DNA of 43,634 nucleotides from Dehalococcoidia bacterium (GCA_021160725.1 JAGHCA010000039.1:1-43634); one strand, 5' to 3'. Positions 18,849 to 28,431 are shown, counted from the stretch's first letter. Translations and numbers: made by a program. The notes: generated by a model not told the origin, from the letters alone.

Positions 18849-20762
18849 TTAAGACTTGGCGACTACTGGGATGGGCTTCTCGGGGATACCCGAGGGTTTT
18901 GGCCCGCTAACTTTGACCACAGCGCTGAATTTAGGTGGGCAGACATCAAAGCAAATCCCACAGTTGATGCACTTATCTTGATCAATAACATGCACCATCC
19001 GCTTGCCGCCCTCAATAGCCTGTACAGGACAGTTCCTAGCGCAAATCATACATCCCTGACATTTGTCAGGAAGTATATAGTAAGATATGAGAGCCTGGCA
19101 CTGCATCGCGGAGCAGCGTTTCTCAACTATGTGTTCTTCGTACTCATCACGAAAATAGCGAATACTGGTGAGCACTGGGTTGGGAGCTGTTTGTCCCAAC
19201 CCACATAAGGAATTACCTTTAACTGATTCTGCCAATTCCTGCAGAAGTTCAACGTCTCCTGGCTTTCCTCTTCCTTCAGTAATATCTACCAAAATATCCA
19301 GCATCTGCTTAGTGCCCCAGCGACAGGGTATACACTTTCCGCAAGATTCAGCTTGGGTAAAAGTGAGGAAGAATTTTGTAATATCGACCATACAAGTATC
19401 CTCATCTATTACTACCATCCCCCCTGAGCCCATAATAGATCCTGCTTGGGTAAGAGATTCGTAATCAACGGGCAGGTCGATCAAACTCTCGGGTATGAAA
19501 CCACCTGATGGGCCCCCAGTTTGAATTGCTTTCAGACGCTTGTTTTCAGGAATTCCCCCACCTATTTCATATAAAATTTCACGCAAACTAATTCCCATTG
19601 GAACCTCTATGAGTCCAGTGCGAACAACTTTTCCTGCTAGGGAAAAATTCTTGGTACCCTTGCTCTTCTCAGTACCATAGCCAGCATACCATTCTGCGCC
19701 TTTCGCAATAATAGCTGAGACGTTGCTCCAAGTTTCCACGTTATTGATATTTGTTGGCTTTCCCCACAAGCCAGACTGGGCTGGAAATGGAGGCCGAGAG
19801 CGAGGCATCCCCCGTCTACCTTCGATGGAAGCCATCATCGCAGTCTCCTCTCCACAGACAAAAGCACCAGCGCCCTCTTTTATTTTGATATGGAATTTAA
19901 AGCCAGAGCCCATAATATCATCACCTATCAACCCATATTCCTCCATTTGTTTGATAGCAATTCGTAATCTTTGGATCGCTAGAGGATATTCAGCTCGGAT
20001 ATAAATGTATCCTTCTAACGCACCGATTGCATACGCCCCAATGAGCATTCCTTCCAATACAGCATGCGGATCACCTTCAAGAAGCGCTCGATCCATAAAT
20101 GCCCCTGGATCCCCCTCGTCAGCATTACATATTACATATTTAATATCACCGGGCACATCGTGGCAGAATTGCCATTTAATCCCAGTGGCAAAGCCAGCTC
20201 CACCACGACCTCTCAACCCTGATTTCTTTATTTCATCAATCACTTCCTGCGGTTTCATCCTCAGTGCCTTAGCCAGGCCTTCATAGCCACCGTTAGCGAT
20301 GTAGTGGGCTATATTCTCCGGATCGATATTCCCGCAATTACGCAAAGAAATACGCACTTGAGGTTTGAGCACTGGCAAGTCAAAAAGCTTGGGAATACCA
20401 TCTAATGTTCCCTCTCCACGAGTGCCGAGAGCTAGATCGGGGCGTGGATTGTCGGCAATTAAATAGTCTGCGATGATTTCCGACATAAGCTCCGGAGTAA
20501 GATTTCCGTAGAAGACACTCGGTTTGCCTGGCTTTATCACTTCGATCAAGGGCTCTGCATAACAGAGACCAATACAACCAACTGGAAGAATATCGGTTTG
20601 TATATTCCGCTTGGCTAACTCCTGATTAAGAACATCGAGTATGTCTTCAGCACCAGCTGCTCGCCCACAGGTTCCCATACCTATTAGAATGCGGATGCTC
20701 TCGCTCTGCTGCATTGTTTTCCATTGTAGTATAGCTTTCTCCTTAATTTCTTCGAAGCTCAC
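18849..20762 (-). CDS. NuoF/HydB-like diaphorase subunit (Trx-like N-terminus, FMN/NAD core, C-terminal ferredoxin), copy 1
   Basis: GLRGRGGAGFATGIKWQFC, CNADEGDPGAFMDRALLEGDPHAVLEGM, ESCGKCIPCRWGTKQM, CQGCMICARNCPVQAI, CINCGICFDVCPPKF. Confidence 0.92.
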   Translation of the reverse strand: MSFEEIKEKAILQWKTMQQSESIRILIGMGTCGRAAGAEDILDVLNQELAKRNIQTDILPVGCIGLCYAEPLIEVIKPGKPSVFYGNLTPELMSEIIADYLIADNPRPDLALGTRGEGTLDGIPKLFDLPVLKPQVRISLRNCGNIDPENIAHYIANGGYEGLAKALRMKPQEVIDEIKKSGLRGRGGAGFATGIKWQFCHDVPGDIKYVICNADEGDPGAFMDRALLEGDPHAVLEGMLIGAYAIGALEGYIYIRAEYPLAIQRLRIAIKQMEEYGLIGDDIMGSGFKFHIKIKEGAGAFVCGEETAMMASIEGRRGMPRSRPPFPAQSGLWGKPTNINNVETWSNVSAIIAKGAEWYAGYGTEKSKGTKNFSLAGKVVRTGLIEVPMGISLREILYEIGGGIPENKRLKAIQTGGPSGGFIPESLIDLPVDYESLTQAGSIMGSGGMVVIDEDTCMVDITKFFLTFTQAESCGKCIPCRWGTKQMLDILVDITEGRGKPGDVELLQELAESVKGNSLCGLGQTAPNPVLTSIRYFRDEYEEHIVEKRCSAMQCQALISYYILPDKCQGCMICARNCPVQAIEGGKRMVHVIDQDKCINCGICFDVCPPKFSAVVKVSGPKPSGIPEKPIPVVAKS

Positions 20763-21286
20763 TGTGCCTCCTTGTTGAATATCTCCCCTACCTTTGTCAC
20801 TGTCATCCTCCCATGCACTTTATTATTAGCAACCACAACTGGTGCCAATGCGCAAGAACCAAAACAAGCTATCGTCTCTAACGAGTACTCCAGATCTGGG
20901 GTGGTTTCACCGGCACTAATGCCTAATTGCTTTCCAATTTCAGCAAGGATTTGTGCACTACCACGCACATGGCAGGCAGTCCCCCGACACACTCTAATAA
21001 TATTCCTTCCCGTTGGCAGAAGTTTGAATTGAGCATAGAATGTACCTACCCCAAAGACGGTGCTTTCCGGCAGCTTGAGAAATTTGGCTAGCTTTTTCAT
21101 CGCCAACTCTGGCAGGTAGCCAAAAACCTGTTGGACTTGCTGCAAGATGGGGATAAGTTCATCTTGACTGCCCTTATAGGAATGCAGAATTTCATTCAGG
21201 CGTTTTTGAATAGCAGCCTCCTGATTGGTTACGCCCACTTGAACATTTTGACCTATTGAAGGATTCACCATTTTACACCTCAACAT
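20759..21286 (-). CDS. NuoE/HydC-like [2Fe-2S] subunit, copy 1
   Basis: LIPILQQVQQVFGYLPELAMKKLAKFLKLPESTVFGVGTFYAQFKLLPTGRNIIRVCRGTACHVRGSAQIL...TIACFGSCALAPVVVANNKVHGRMT; 4-nt overlap with NuoF copy 1. Confidence 0.92.
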   Translation of the reverse strand: MLRCKMVNPSIGQNVQVGVTNQEAAIQKRLNEILHSYKGSQDELIPILQQVQQVFGYLPELAMKKLAKFLKLPESTVFGVGTFYAQFKLLPTGRNIIRVCRGTACHVRGSAQILAEIGKQLGISAGETTPDLEYSLETIACFGSCALAPVVVANNKVHGRMTVTKVGEIFNKEAQ

Positions 21287-21494
21287 TCACCATCTCTCGT
21301 GAGACAGCCTTGAAATAGGTGTCTTCAAAGTATCCAGCTAGGCTGATTCTCTGAGAATAGCTCAAAGCGTGAACTCTACTACAAATAGGGACGCTAATGC
21401 AATTATAACCCATTGTGATTGTTCCACAACTCTTTTCGGCGTCTTTCAACCCTTCGCCTTCTATCATTTTAGAGGGAAAATTTCGATCGCTAGG

Positions 21495-22142
21495 TTAAGC
21501 AGAGGAAATATCTTTAATTAACTTCCAGATGATAGCTTCACAAAGCACAGTTACATCCTCGGTGGAAAGATAATCAGAAATATTGGCATCGAACAATATG
21601 TTTCCATTGGGAGCAACCTCTTCATCCCCTCTCCATAATACTAAGGTTATGGGCACATGACTGAAAGCATTAATGATTACAGAGGCATCTCCATAGTCTG
21701 CTTTGTCGCCGCCTAATTTTACTGCCTTGCTTATAAGCAGCTCAGGATTGCGGCCAAAATGCTTTACCAAAGGGTTTATGGTTCTCTGGAAAAATGCTGG
21801 AAAATAGTCCATGCCTCCCGGCAGCTGTTTATAGGTAATCAATATATCGGTAGGCGGGGTGCCCTTTGCCATAGTGAAGTAGTGAAGTATCAGGGTTTTG
21901 TCCTTCAGTGGGACTTCTACTTTGCTGTCCCCTAACGAAATTTCGACATCGGGAAAGGTGATATGATACGGCTTATTTAGATAATCAATAATTATCTTAT
22001 TAGTACCTACATACATCGCACCACTTTTACAGCATTGTTCTTCTACATCGCTGATTTTGGACAACTGCTCACGAGCAAGATTATAAGAAAGCTCAAAGCC
22101 CTGCTCCCGGGAACCGTGTGATGAAGAATGTTGGTTTTTCAT
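21495..22142 (-). CDS. DUF3786-family protein
   Basis: YNLAREQLSKISDVEEQCCKSGAMY...LHYFTMAKGTPPTDILITYKQLPGGMDYFPAFFQRTINPLVKHFGRNPELLISKAVKLGGDKADYGDASVIINAFSHVPITLVLWRGDEE; overlaps the metF paralog 3 stop by 1 nt. Confidence 0.7.
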   Translation of the reverse strand: MKNQHSSSHGSREQGFELSYNLAREQLSKISDVEEQCCKSGAMYVGTNKIIIDYLNKPYHITFPDVEISLGDSKVEVPLKDKTLILHYFTMAKGTPPTDILITYKQLPGGMDYFPAFFQRTINPLVKHFGRNPELLISKAVKLGGDKADYGDASVIINAFSHVPITLVLWRGDEEVAPNGNILFDANISDYLSTEDVTVLCEAIIWKLIKDISSA

Positions 22143-23071
22143 TATGGTGTAAACTTAGGACGGGGTAAAAGACCAGCCGCCTCTACTATCTCAGGTACTG
22201 CTTCCTCCCACTCAATAGCCATGAGATGAATACCCGCTACACCCTCAATTTCCCGCACCTGATTGATAATATCAATGCAGAGTTTGATGCCCTCCTTAGG
22301 CACTTGTTCCTTAGGCACTCCTTGAAGCTGTGTGATAACACTATCTGGTACATCCATCCCCGGAACTCTGGTTTTCATATATCTTGCAGCACCTACCGAT
22401 TTTATAGGAGCAACACCAGCAAGTATCTTTACCCTCTCATGTAATCCTCTGTCTCGTACCATCTTCATCCATTCAGCGAATTTATCCACATTGTAGACAA
22501 TCTGGGTTTGAATAAAATCCGCCCCTGCTGCTACTTTCTTAGCAAGACGTGCCACCCGGAACTCAAAAGGGTCGGCAAAGGGATTAGCAGCAGCCCCGAT
22601 GAAGATACGAGGCTCGACCACCATTTCCTCGCCACACTGAAACTCCTTGTCATCCCGCATGCCCCTCACCATCTTAACAAATTGAATAGAATCGAGATCA
22701 TAAACTCCTTTGGCTGTAGGATGATTGCCGAATTTTTGGTGGTCGCCCGTGAGACACAACATATTATTGATGCCCAGTGCTGCAATACCCAACACATCCA
22801 TCTGAAGGGCAATGCGATTGCGGTCGCGGCAGGTCATCTGGACAACAGGGTCTAAACCTTCCTCTTTGGCTATAAGGCAAGCTGCCCAGGATGCCATGCG
22901 CACTACTGCAGTTTGACCATCGGTGATATTGCAAGCGTCTACATAACCTTTGAGTATCTTTGCTTTTCTCTTAATTACCTCAGAGTCAGCGCTTTGTGGC
23001 GGTCCCAATTCACCTGTGACAGCAAACTGTCCAGCCTCCAGCACCTGTTCCAAATTACTTTTTGTCTTCAT
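22142..23071 (-). CDS. metF: Methylenetetrahydrofolate reductase MetF family (paralog 3)
   Basis: MKTKSNLEQVLEAGQFAVTGELGPPQSAD...MTCRDRNRIALQMDVLGIAALGINNMLCLTGDHQKFGNHPTAKGVYDLDSIQFVKM...GADFIQTQIVYNVDKFAEW. Confidence 0.9.
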   Translation of the reverse strand: MKTKSNLEQVLEAGQFAVTGELGPPQSADSEVIKRKAKILKGYVDACNITDGQTAVVRMASWAACLIAKEEGLDPVVQMTCRDRNRIALQMDVLGIAALGINNMLCLTGDHQKFGNHPTAKGVYDLDSIQFVKMVRGMRDDKEFQCGEEMVVEPRIFIGAAANPFADPFEFRVARLAKKVAAGADFIQTQIVYNVDKFAEWMKMVRDRGLHERVKILAGVAPIKSVGAARYMKTRVPGMDVPDSVITQLQGVPKEQVPKEGIKLCIDIINQVREIEGVAGIHLMAIEWEEAVPEIVEAAGLLPRPKFTP

Positions 23072-23096
23072 AAGCCCCTCCTAATCTTGCCATTTG

Positions 23097-23828
23097 CTAT
23101 ACTCCTAACGCCTCTAACGCCTTCTTCGTCCCCTTCAATTCCTGTAGCAGGTCGATGGCTTCAACCTCTAAACTGCGTGGTCTTACTGCTTTACTCCAAT
23201 CATGTGGCTCTTGTATCTTCGACAGGTCATCAAGTTCACCAAGTTCCTTTAATCTCCTGTATATCATGACCCAAGCACAGTCACGTGTAGAGTCTACTTC
23301 ACACTTGCCAACCGTGGTCGTTCCGCCACACGGGCCATTCAATAACCCCTTTGGGCATTATACAAGTGGACAAATCCCGGCAGTTCTACCAAGCTCGCAT
23401 TCCCCACAGGCTTGGCGTTCCTCTTTGAACTTGGTAGGTCCTCCGCTGGAAAAGCCAAGGGCATTGTTTGATGGATACATAAGCTTCACAATACCCATTT
23501 CCTCTTCCAAATATCCTCTTACAGCTTGCAAACCATCTCCACAGCTCTGCATCAATATGGCATCGCACTTCTCTATCTCCTCCCTATGCTCCTTCAGAAA
23601 CATGGAAGACATCGGAAGGTAGCAGGTAAATATTCCGAATGGCAATCCAATCTTGCCTACGATCTCCTTCCCTTTCTTTGTCAATTTCTCTGCCATCTCA
23701 TCCACCTCTTTTATGCCACCTGTGTGGAAGATTGTGGCACATCCTCCACAGTCCATCAGAAATATCTTTTTCTTACCATCCAGATATCCTAAAATCTCAT
23801 CAAAAGGTTTTTGAACTTGCGCATTCAT
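23097..23828 (-). pseudogene. metV: MetV-like copy 2, interrupted by a single in-frame TAA (23358-23360)
   Basis: The two track ORFs are in the same frame: ...CGECELGRTAGICPLV-TAA-CPKGLLNGPCGGTTTVGKCEVDSTRDCAWVMIYRRL. Both intact paralogs have Arg at this position (CPIVRCAK, CPIARCSK). Confidence 0.75.
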
Positions 23829-23908
23829 TTCTTCCCTCCTAAATAATTCATGTATTTGACATGTGAGCCGCGGTAGCTCTTAAGGACTGCCTCTCTCACA
23901 CAATAACA

Positions 23909-24559
23909 TTAAGAAAGCCTCTTTACTGGTGGTCCTGACGTAAGGCTTACACTCCAATTCTTTGGCATCACAAGCCTTTCCAATTTATCAAGTTGTCCTA
24001 GTTTGGCAAGACGATCAATGATCTGTTGCCAAACGCAAGGTATGTCTGGATTAACTTCACATTTACCACCTTGCGAGCCACCACAGGGACCATTAAGCAG
24101 ATGCTTAGAACATCGGGCAATAGGACAGAGGCCACCAGTAAACTCTAACACACAATCACCACACTCAAGGCAGCGCTCCGCTTCTTTCCATTCAGCATGA
24201 GCACCACCTGAGGACAGAGTATCGCAGCCAGGATGGACTACCTTATTCACTAATTCCGCCACCGTCTGCACTCCAGCACCATCTGTCAGAACTAGGATAG
24301 AATCAGCAGCAGCAATTTCCTTTTTGTAGGTTCTAAGTTTCAAGTTGGTTAACGCACTATCACATAACATATCCACAACTACCGAGCCTGCGATAGTTTT
24401 GCCTTGTGCCTGCAGATTTCTCTCCATTTCTGCTACTTGCTTTTCCCCACCACTCTTCCAACCTTCAGCGCAGCCTTTACAGCCGACGAGAAAGACGTTC
24501 TTATCCCCATCAAGGTAGCTTAGAATTTCTTCAATTGGTTTTTGTTCTGAAATCAGCAT
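23909..24559 (-). CDS. metV: MetV-like zinc-finger/FeS protein (copy 3)
   Basis: VFLVGCKGCAEGWKSGGEKQVAEMERNL...CLECGDCVLEFTGGLCPIARCSKHLLNGPCGGSQGGKCEVNPDIPCVWQQIIDRL. Confidence 0.85.
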   Translation of the reverse strand: MLISEQKPIEEILSYLDGDKNVFLVGCKGCAEGWKSGGEKQVAEMERNLQAQGKTIAGSVVVDMLCDSALTNLKLRTYKKEIAAADSILVLTDGAGVQTVAELVNKVVHPGCDTLSSGGAHAEWKEAERCLECGDCVLEFTGGLCPIARCSKHLLNGPCGGSQGGKCEVNPDIPCVWQQIIDRLAKLGQLDKLERLVMPKNWSVSLTSGPPVKRLS

Positions 24560-25014
24560 TTTCCCTCTCCTTCAGAATTATTAAGTTCTGCCAAAATAGC
24601 ATCTATTATCTGAGGTATTTTATCTTGAAGCTCTGGCGACAATTCCAAACCCCACTCTATCTCTTTGGGCTCAACTCCAATAATGACAGTCTCGCCTATG
24701 CTATGCCAAAGCTTCATTAACATTAAATTATCCACTAAGCCCATATCGTGAAGGGATAGAAATGGCTTTGGCTCTAGGGCTATATCCTCAATGTTAAAAC
24801 GGTAAATTTGTCCAGGCGGTCCTCCACCCTTAACAGCATCTACTATGATCAATTTATCAGTGCCCTCAGCAAACTGCAATATATCGGGGCATGTTCCTCC
24901 ATCTATTATTTTTACCTCGGTGAGATGGATTTCTTCCAAAGCATGTGCTACATGGCAACCAATCCCGTCGTCTCTTAACAGAGCACTTCCTATTCCCAGA
25001 ACAAATTTTCCCAT
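24553..25014 (-). CDS. [NiFe] hydrogenase maturation endopeptidase (HyaD/HycI family)
   Basis: MGKFVLGIGSALLRDDGIGCHVAHALEE...IIDGGTCPDILQF...KLIIVDAVKGGGPPGQIYRF...LSLHDMGL. The track start at 25047 is in-frame upstream; MGKF at 25014 fits family N-termini. Confidence 0.88.
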   Translation of the reverse strand: MGKFVLGIGSALLRDDGIGCHVAHALEEIHLTEVKIIDGGTCPDILQFAEGTDKLIIVDAVKGGGPPGQIYRFNIEDIALEPKPFLSLHDMGLVDNLMLMKLWHSIGETVIIGVEPKEIEWGLELSPELQDKIPQIIDAILAELNNSEGEGKC

Positions 25015-25040
25015 TCCCGAACTTTCCTTCAAATTTCTTA

Positions 25041-26600
25041 CTAACAAACCCTAAATTCCCCCAGGTCATGCCCTTTAGGACTGAGCAAATGTACAGAACA
25101 GGCAAGACAAGGATCAAAAGATCTCACAATGCGCACAATCTCAAAGGGGTTAGCTTCATCCCTTATATTGGTGCCAGTGATAGCCTGCTCTAATGGTCCA
25201 GGTTGGTCATTATCATCCCTGGGAGAAATATTCCAAGTTGATGGAGTAACAACCTGATAATTAGCAATCTTGCCTTCTTGTATCTCCATCCAGTGCCCCA
25301 AGGCACCCCTCGCTGCACCGACCAATCCCATTCCAGTAGTCTCCTCAGGGAGTTTATAGTTTATGTAAGCTGACTCACCAGGCTTGAGCTCTAGAACCCA
25401 GCCGGCCATGGCATCGGCTATGATTTTGGTTTCTAAGGCTCGAGCAAGATTACGCCCCATTACAGAAAACATCTTGTCGGGTCTTAGATTTGCCTGCGAT
25501 AAGGCGGAATCAACTAGGCTCTTAACCTCAGGATTGTCACCGACATAGTTGACCATGATTCGAGCCAATGGCCCAACTTCAAAAACTGCCTTATCATAGC
25601 GAGGCGATTTTAGCCAGGAATAAGCCCCCTTCTTCTCTTCGTCAGGAACAACATCTCCACGGGAGGGATGTCTGCCGCTGATAGAATCAGCATACCAGGA
25701 ATGTTTCACTTCTTCGGTAATTTTAGTTGGATCGAGTTCACTATACTTAAGATTAGTTGCGGTGGTCCCAGGCTTAAAAAATCTGTTTCTCTTGGTGAGA
25801 TCTGCTTCCTTTCCATCCATCTCATAGGAACCATAGGCAAGCAAATTTCCACAGCCACGACCAATCTCAAAATAATCCGAGTAAACCTGGGCTATCACCA
25901 GCACATCAGGGAGGTATACATTATCAATAAACTCCTGAAGCTCCTTCAACTTCCACAGGAAGGATGTTATATTATCAACTGTGGGTACAGAAGCAACTCC
26001 GCCGGGCATTATGCCCACGTTGTGAGGCATCTTTCCACCGAACAGGGCAAGCATCTCCTGGCTTTTACGACGCATGTCGAACGCCGAGACATAGTGCGCT
26101 ACCGCTTGTTCATTAGCTTCATCGGACAGGCGATAATCACCTTCATAACGGGGTACAAAAGGCCCGAGTTCCCCGCGGGCAATGAAGTTCTTTATTGAAT
26201 TTAAGGCTGGATTATTTCCCTCATACTTTGCTAATCTAGCCACATCTACATAATCAAGAGCCACCAGGTGATAAAAATGAAGGATGTGGTCAGCAATATG
26301 GGCTGCCCCCAGAATTAGATTACGAATAATTCTTCCGTTGTCGGGAATTTTATCAGCGATGCCGAAGGCACTATCCAGGTTTAAAGCGGCAGCAATAGAA
26401 TGACTTGTGGGGCAAACTCCACAAATACGTTGTGTTATTCGCTGGGCATCACGAGGATCTCTGCCTCTCAGGATCAGCTCTAAGCCGCGGAACAACGTTC
26501 CTGAACTTTTAGCCTCTTTTACTTTACCATCCTCAACTACTGCCTCCACCTTAAGATGTCCCTCAATACGACTTACCGGATCGATTATAATCTTGCCCAT
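25041..26600 (-). CDS. [NiFe] hydrogenase large subunit
   Basis: IIDPVSRIEGHLKVE; RICGVCPTSHS; C-terminal DPCLACSVHLLSPKGHDLGEFRVC (Ni ligands DPCxxCxxH plus a cleavable C-terminal peptide). Confidence 0.95.
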   Translation of the reverse strand: MGKIIIDPVSRIEGHLKVEAVVEDGKVKEAKSSGTLFRGLELILRGRDPRDAQRITQRICGVCPTSHSIAAALNLDSAFGIADKIPDNGRIIRNLILGAAHIADHILHFYHLVALDYVDVARLAKYEGNNPALNSIKNFIARGELGPFVPRYEGDYRLSDEANEQAVAHYVSAFDMRRKSQEMLALFGGKMPHNVGIMPGGVASVPTVDNITSFLWKLKELQEFIDNVYLPDVLVIAQVYSDYFEIGRGCGNLLAYGSYEMDGKEADLTKRNRFFKPGTTATNLKYSELDPTKITEEVKHSWYADSISGRHPSRGDVVPDEEKKGAYSWLKSPRYDKAVFEVGPLARIMVNYVGDNPEVKSLVDSALSQANLRPDKMFSVMGRNLARALETKIIADAMAGWVLELKPGESAYINYKLPEETTGMGLVGAARGALGHWMEIQEGKIANYQVVTPSTWNISPRDDNDQPGPLEQAITGTNIRDEANPFEIVRIVRSFDPCLACSVHLLSPKGHDLGEFRVC

Positions 26601-27469
26601 TAATTCACCTCTCCCTCTGGCAGAGCAACTTCGCTAACTTTCTCGTAAAGCGGAGATATGTCAAAGAACTCGGGCTCGGTACAGCCAATACAAGTAGCAC
26701 CACAACCTACACACCAATTCACTTTATTGTTCCACAACCTCAGAGGACAATCAGCATGAGTTATAGGACCCCTACACCCTAATTCGTAATTGCAGCCGGG
26801 ATCGCCAAACTTTTTGGCAAACTTATTCTCATCATAGTAGGCTCGCCGTGGACAGTTTTCGTGGATGGTTTGTCCATAGAAAGCCTTGGGGCGGCTATGT
26901 TCATCCAAATCATCCGGCTCCGGCAAGCCGGAAAGCAGGATGGTTGCCACTGTGCCTACAAACCAGTCAGGATGTGGCGGGCAACCGGGGACATTTACTA
27001 ATGGAGTACTGATACCCTTGGCTTGAAGAACCTCACCGACGCTGCGACACTGAGTAGGGTTAGGATATGCAGCAGGAATTCCCCCAAAAGCAGCACAGCT
27101 ACCCAAAGCAATAACTGCCAGCGCATCCTTAGCCAACGTTTCAATCCACGCTTTCATAGTCACTGGCCTACCATCTTGCTCTCCAACCACCCCATAGATA
27201 CCATCTTTAGCTGTAGGTATAGCCCCTTCTACAATGAGAATGTAACCTCCCTTTTTCTTCTTCGATGTATCCACCATAACCTCAATGGCAGGTGCTCCCG
27301 CGCCTGCCATTACAGTAGGATGAAACCTCAGATTTATATGACAGCCTGGGAGCACTTCATCAACCAAGAGGTTTTTAATAGAGGGATTTATAACATTGAG
27401 AAGAGAAACTGAGCATCCAGTACAGCCAGCGGCCTGCAACCATATCGCCGGATATTCTTTTGTATCCAT
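26600..27469 (-). CDS. [NiFe] hydrogenase small subunit without Tat signal
   Basis: IWLQAAGCTGCSVSLLN; IALGSCAAFGGIPAAYPNPT; VNVPGCPPHPDWFVGTVA; C-terminal WCVGCGATCIGCTEPEFFD. An in-frame TGA lies two codons upstream of the ATG, so no hidden N-terminal signal. Confidence 0.93.
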   Translation of the reverse strand: MDTKEYPAIWLQAAGCTGCSVSLLNVINPSIKNLLVDEVLPGCHINLRFHPTVMAGAGAPAIEVMVDTSKKKKGGYILIVEGAIPTAKDGIYGVVGEQDGRPVTMKAWIETLAKDALAVIALGSCAAFGGIPAAYPNPTQCRSVGEVLQAKGISTPLVNVPGCPPHPDWFVGTVATILLSGLPEPDDLDEHSRPKAFYGQTIHENCPRRAYYDENKFAKKFGDPGCNYELGCRGPITHADCPLRLWNNKVNWCVGCGATCIGCTEPEFFDISPLYEKVSEVALPEGEVN

Positions 27470-27666
27470 AAGTCCTCACCGCCTTTCTATAAAATTCAAC
27501 ATATCCGGGCAAAATATTCATCAGGAAGGATATTTCCCCATTCCAAATTCCTTTAATCATAAAGGTAAGCCCTCGGTTATTCGGTTATTCCTTCCACCTT
27601 CAATCGAAGAGGAGATTCTTTGAGCTCCATGGCACTAATTCTTAATTGCAACTTCTACAGTGCTAC

Positions 27667-28431
27667 TCATACTGCGCCCTTATGAATGAGACCTGCTTTA
27701 GCTAAGATTTCTTTAACCGACTGTAAAGCAGGTGAGTTCTCAGACAATTCCAAGAGCGGTTTGCCCTTCAAATTATATTCCTTCACCTCAGGGTCATATT
27801 CTATTCTCGCTAGATAAGTTTCTCCGCTGCTTCGCAAATATTCTTCTGTCTCCTCGGTGAACTTGTAGTTGCCCACAAGATAGAGGTGATGGTAATTCAC
27901 CCTCAACTCCTTGGCAATATCTAAGACCCTTCTTATATGCTTCACCGATTTCTCCGAGGGGTCTAAAATCACAAACAGGTCATCTATGTCCACCACCACC
28001 TTGCGATTGAAATGCTCTAATCCTGCAGGAGAGTCTAATATCACCTCTTCATAATCTTGAACTACAGTGGGCATGAAGTCTTTAAGCACTGCATCTGGGG
28101 CACAATAACAGCCTACAGCAAACTTTGTCCCCAAGCTGATAAAATCAAATCCTCCGTCCCTATACAAACAATCGTCCAAAACTCGAGACAATAATTCTGA
28201 GAAGACATTATAACCGGAGCGGCCAACCCTCTCTCGTGCAAATTCGTACAGCATGGCTGAAATGGTCTTCTTTCCATTTGCTTCCAAATCTATTCCAAGC
28301 ATATCGGCTAGGCTCTCATCGGGATCCATGTCTATAAGGAGCTTAGGAGAATTCAAACATCTGCTAGCCAAAGCTGCGAAGGTTGACTTTCCTGTGCCCC
28401 CTCTTCCAGTACAGACAATTACATCACCCAT
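27667..28431 (-). CDS. cooC: CooC/AcsF-type nickel-insertion P-loop ATPase (copy 1)
   Basis: VIVCTGRGGTGKSTFAALASRCL (deviant Walker A), LLIDMDPDESLADMLGI, VGCYCAPDAVLKDFM, VILDSPAGLEHFNRKVV, FVILDPSEKSVKHIRRV. Confidence 0.85.
   Translation of the reverse strand: MGDVIVCTGRGGTGKSTFAALASRCLNSPKLLIDMDPDESLADMLGIDLEANGKKTISAMLYEFARERVGRSGYNVFSELLSRVLDDCLYRDGGFDFISLGTKFAVGCYCAPDAVLKDFMPTVVQDYEEVILDSPAGLEHFNRKVVVDIDDLFVILDPSEKSVKHIRRVLDIAKELRVNYHHLYLVGNYKFTEETEEYLRSSGETYLARIEYDPEVKEYNLKGKPLLELSENSPALQSVKEILAKAGLIHKGAV

Noticed and set aside
21273-21467. 64-aa minus-strand ORF MIEGEGLKDAEKSCG...
   Set aside because: In an intergenic region upstream of nuoE copy 1; no clear ribosome-binding site or family; not enough support to call it a gene.
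23358-23360. Recoding (pyrrolysine-like) explanation for the metV stop
   Set aside because: The stop is TAA, not TAG, and intact paralogs carry Arg here; mutation or sequence error is simpler.
25668-26198. 176-aa plus-strand ORF
   Set aside because: Antisense to the [NiFe] hydrogenase large subunit; no family features.
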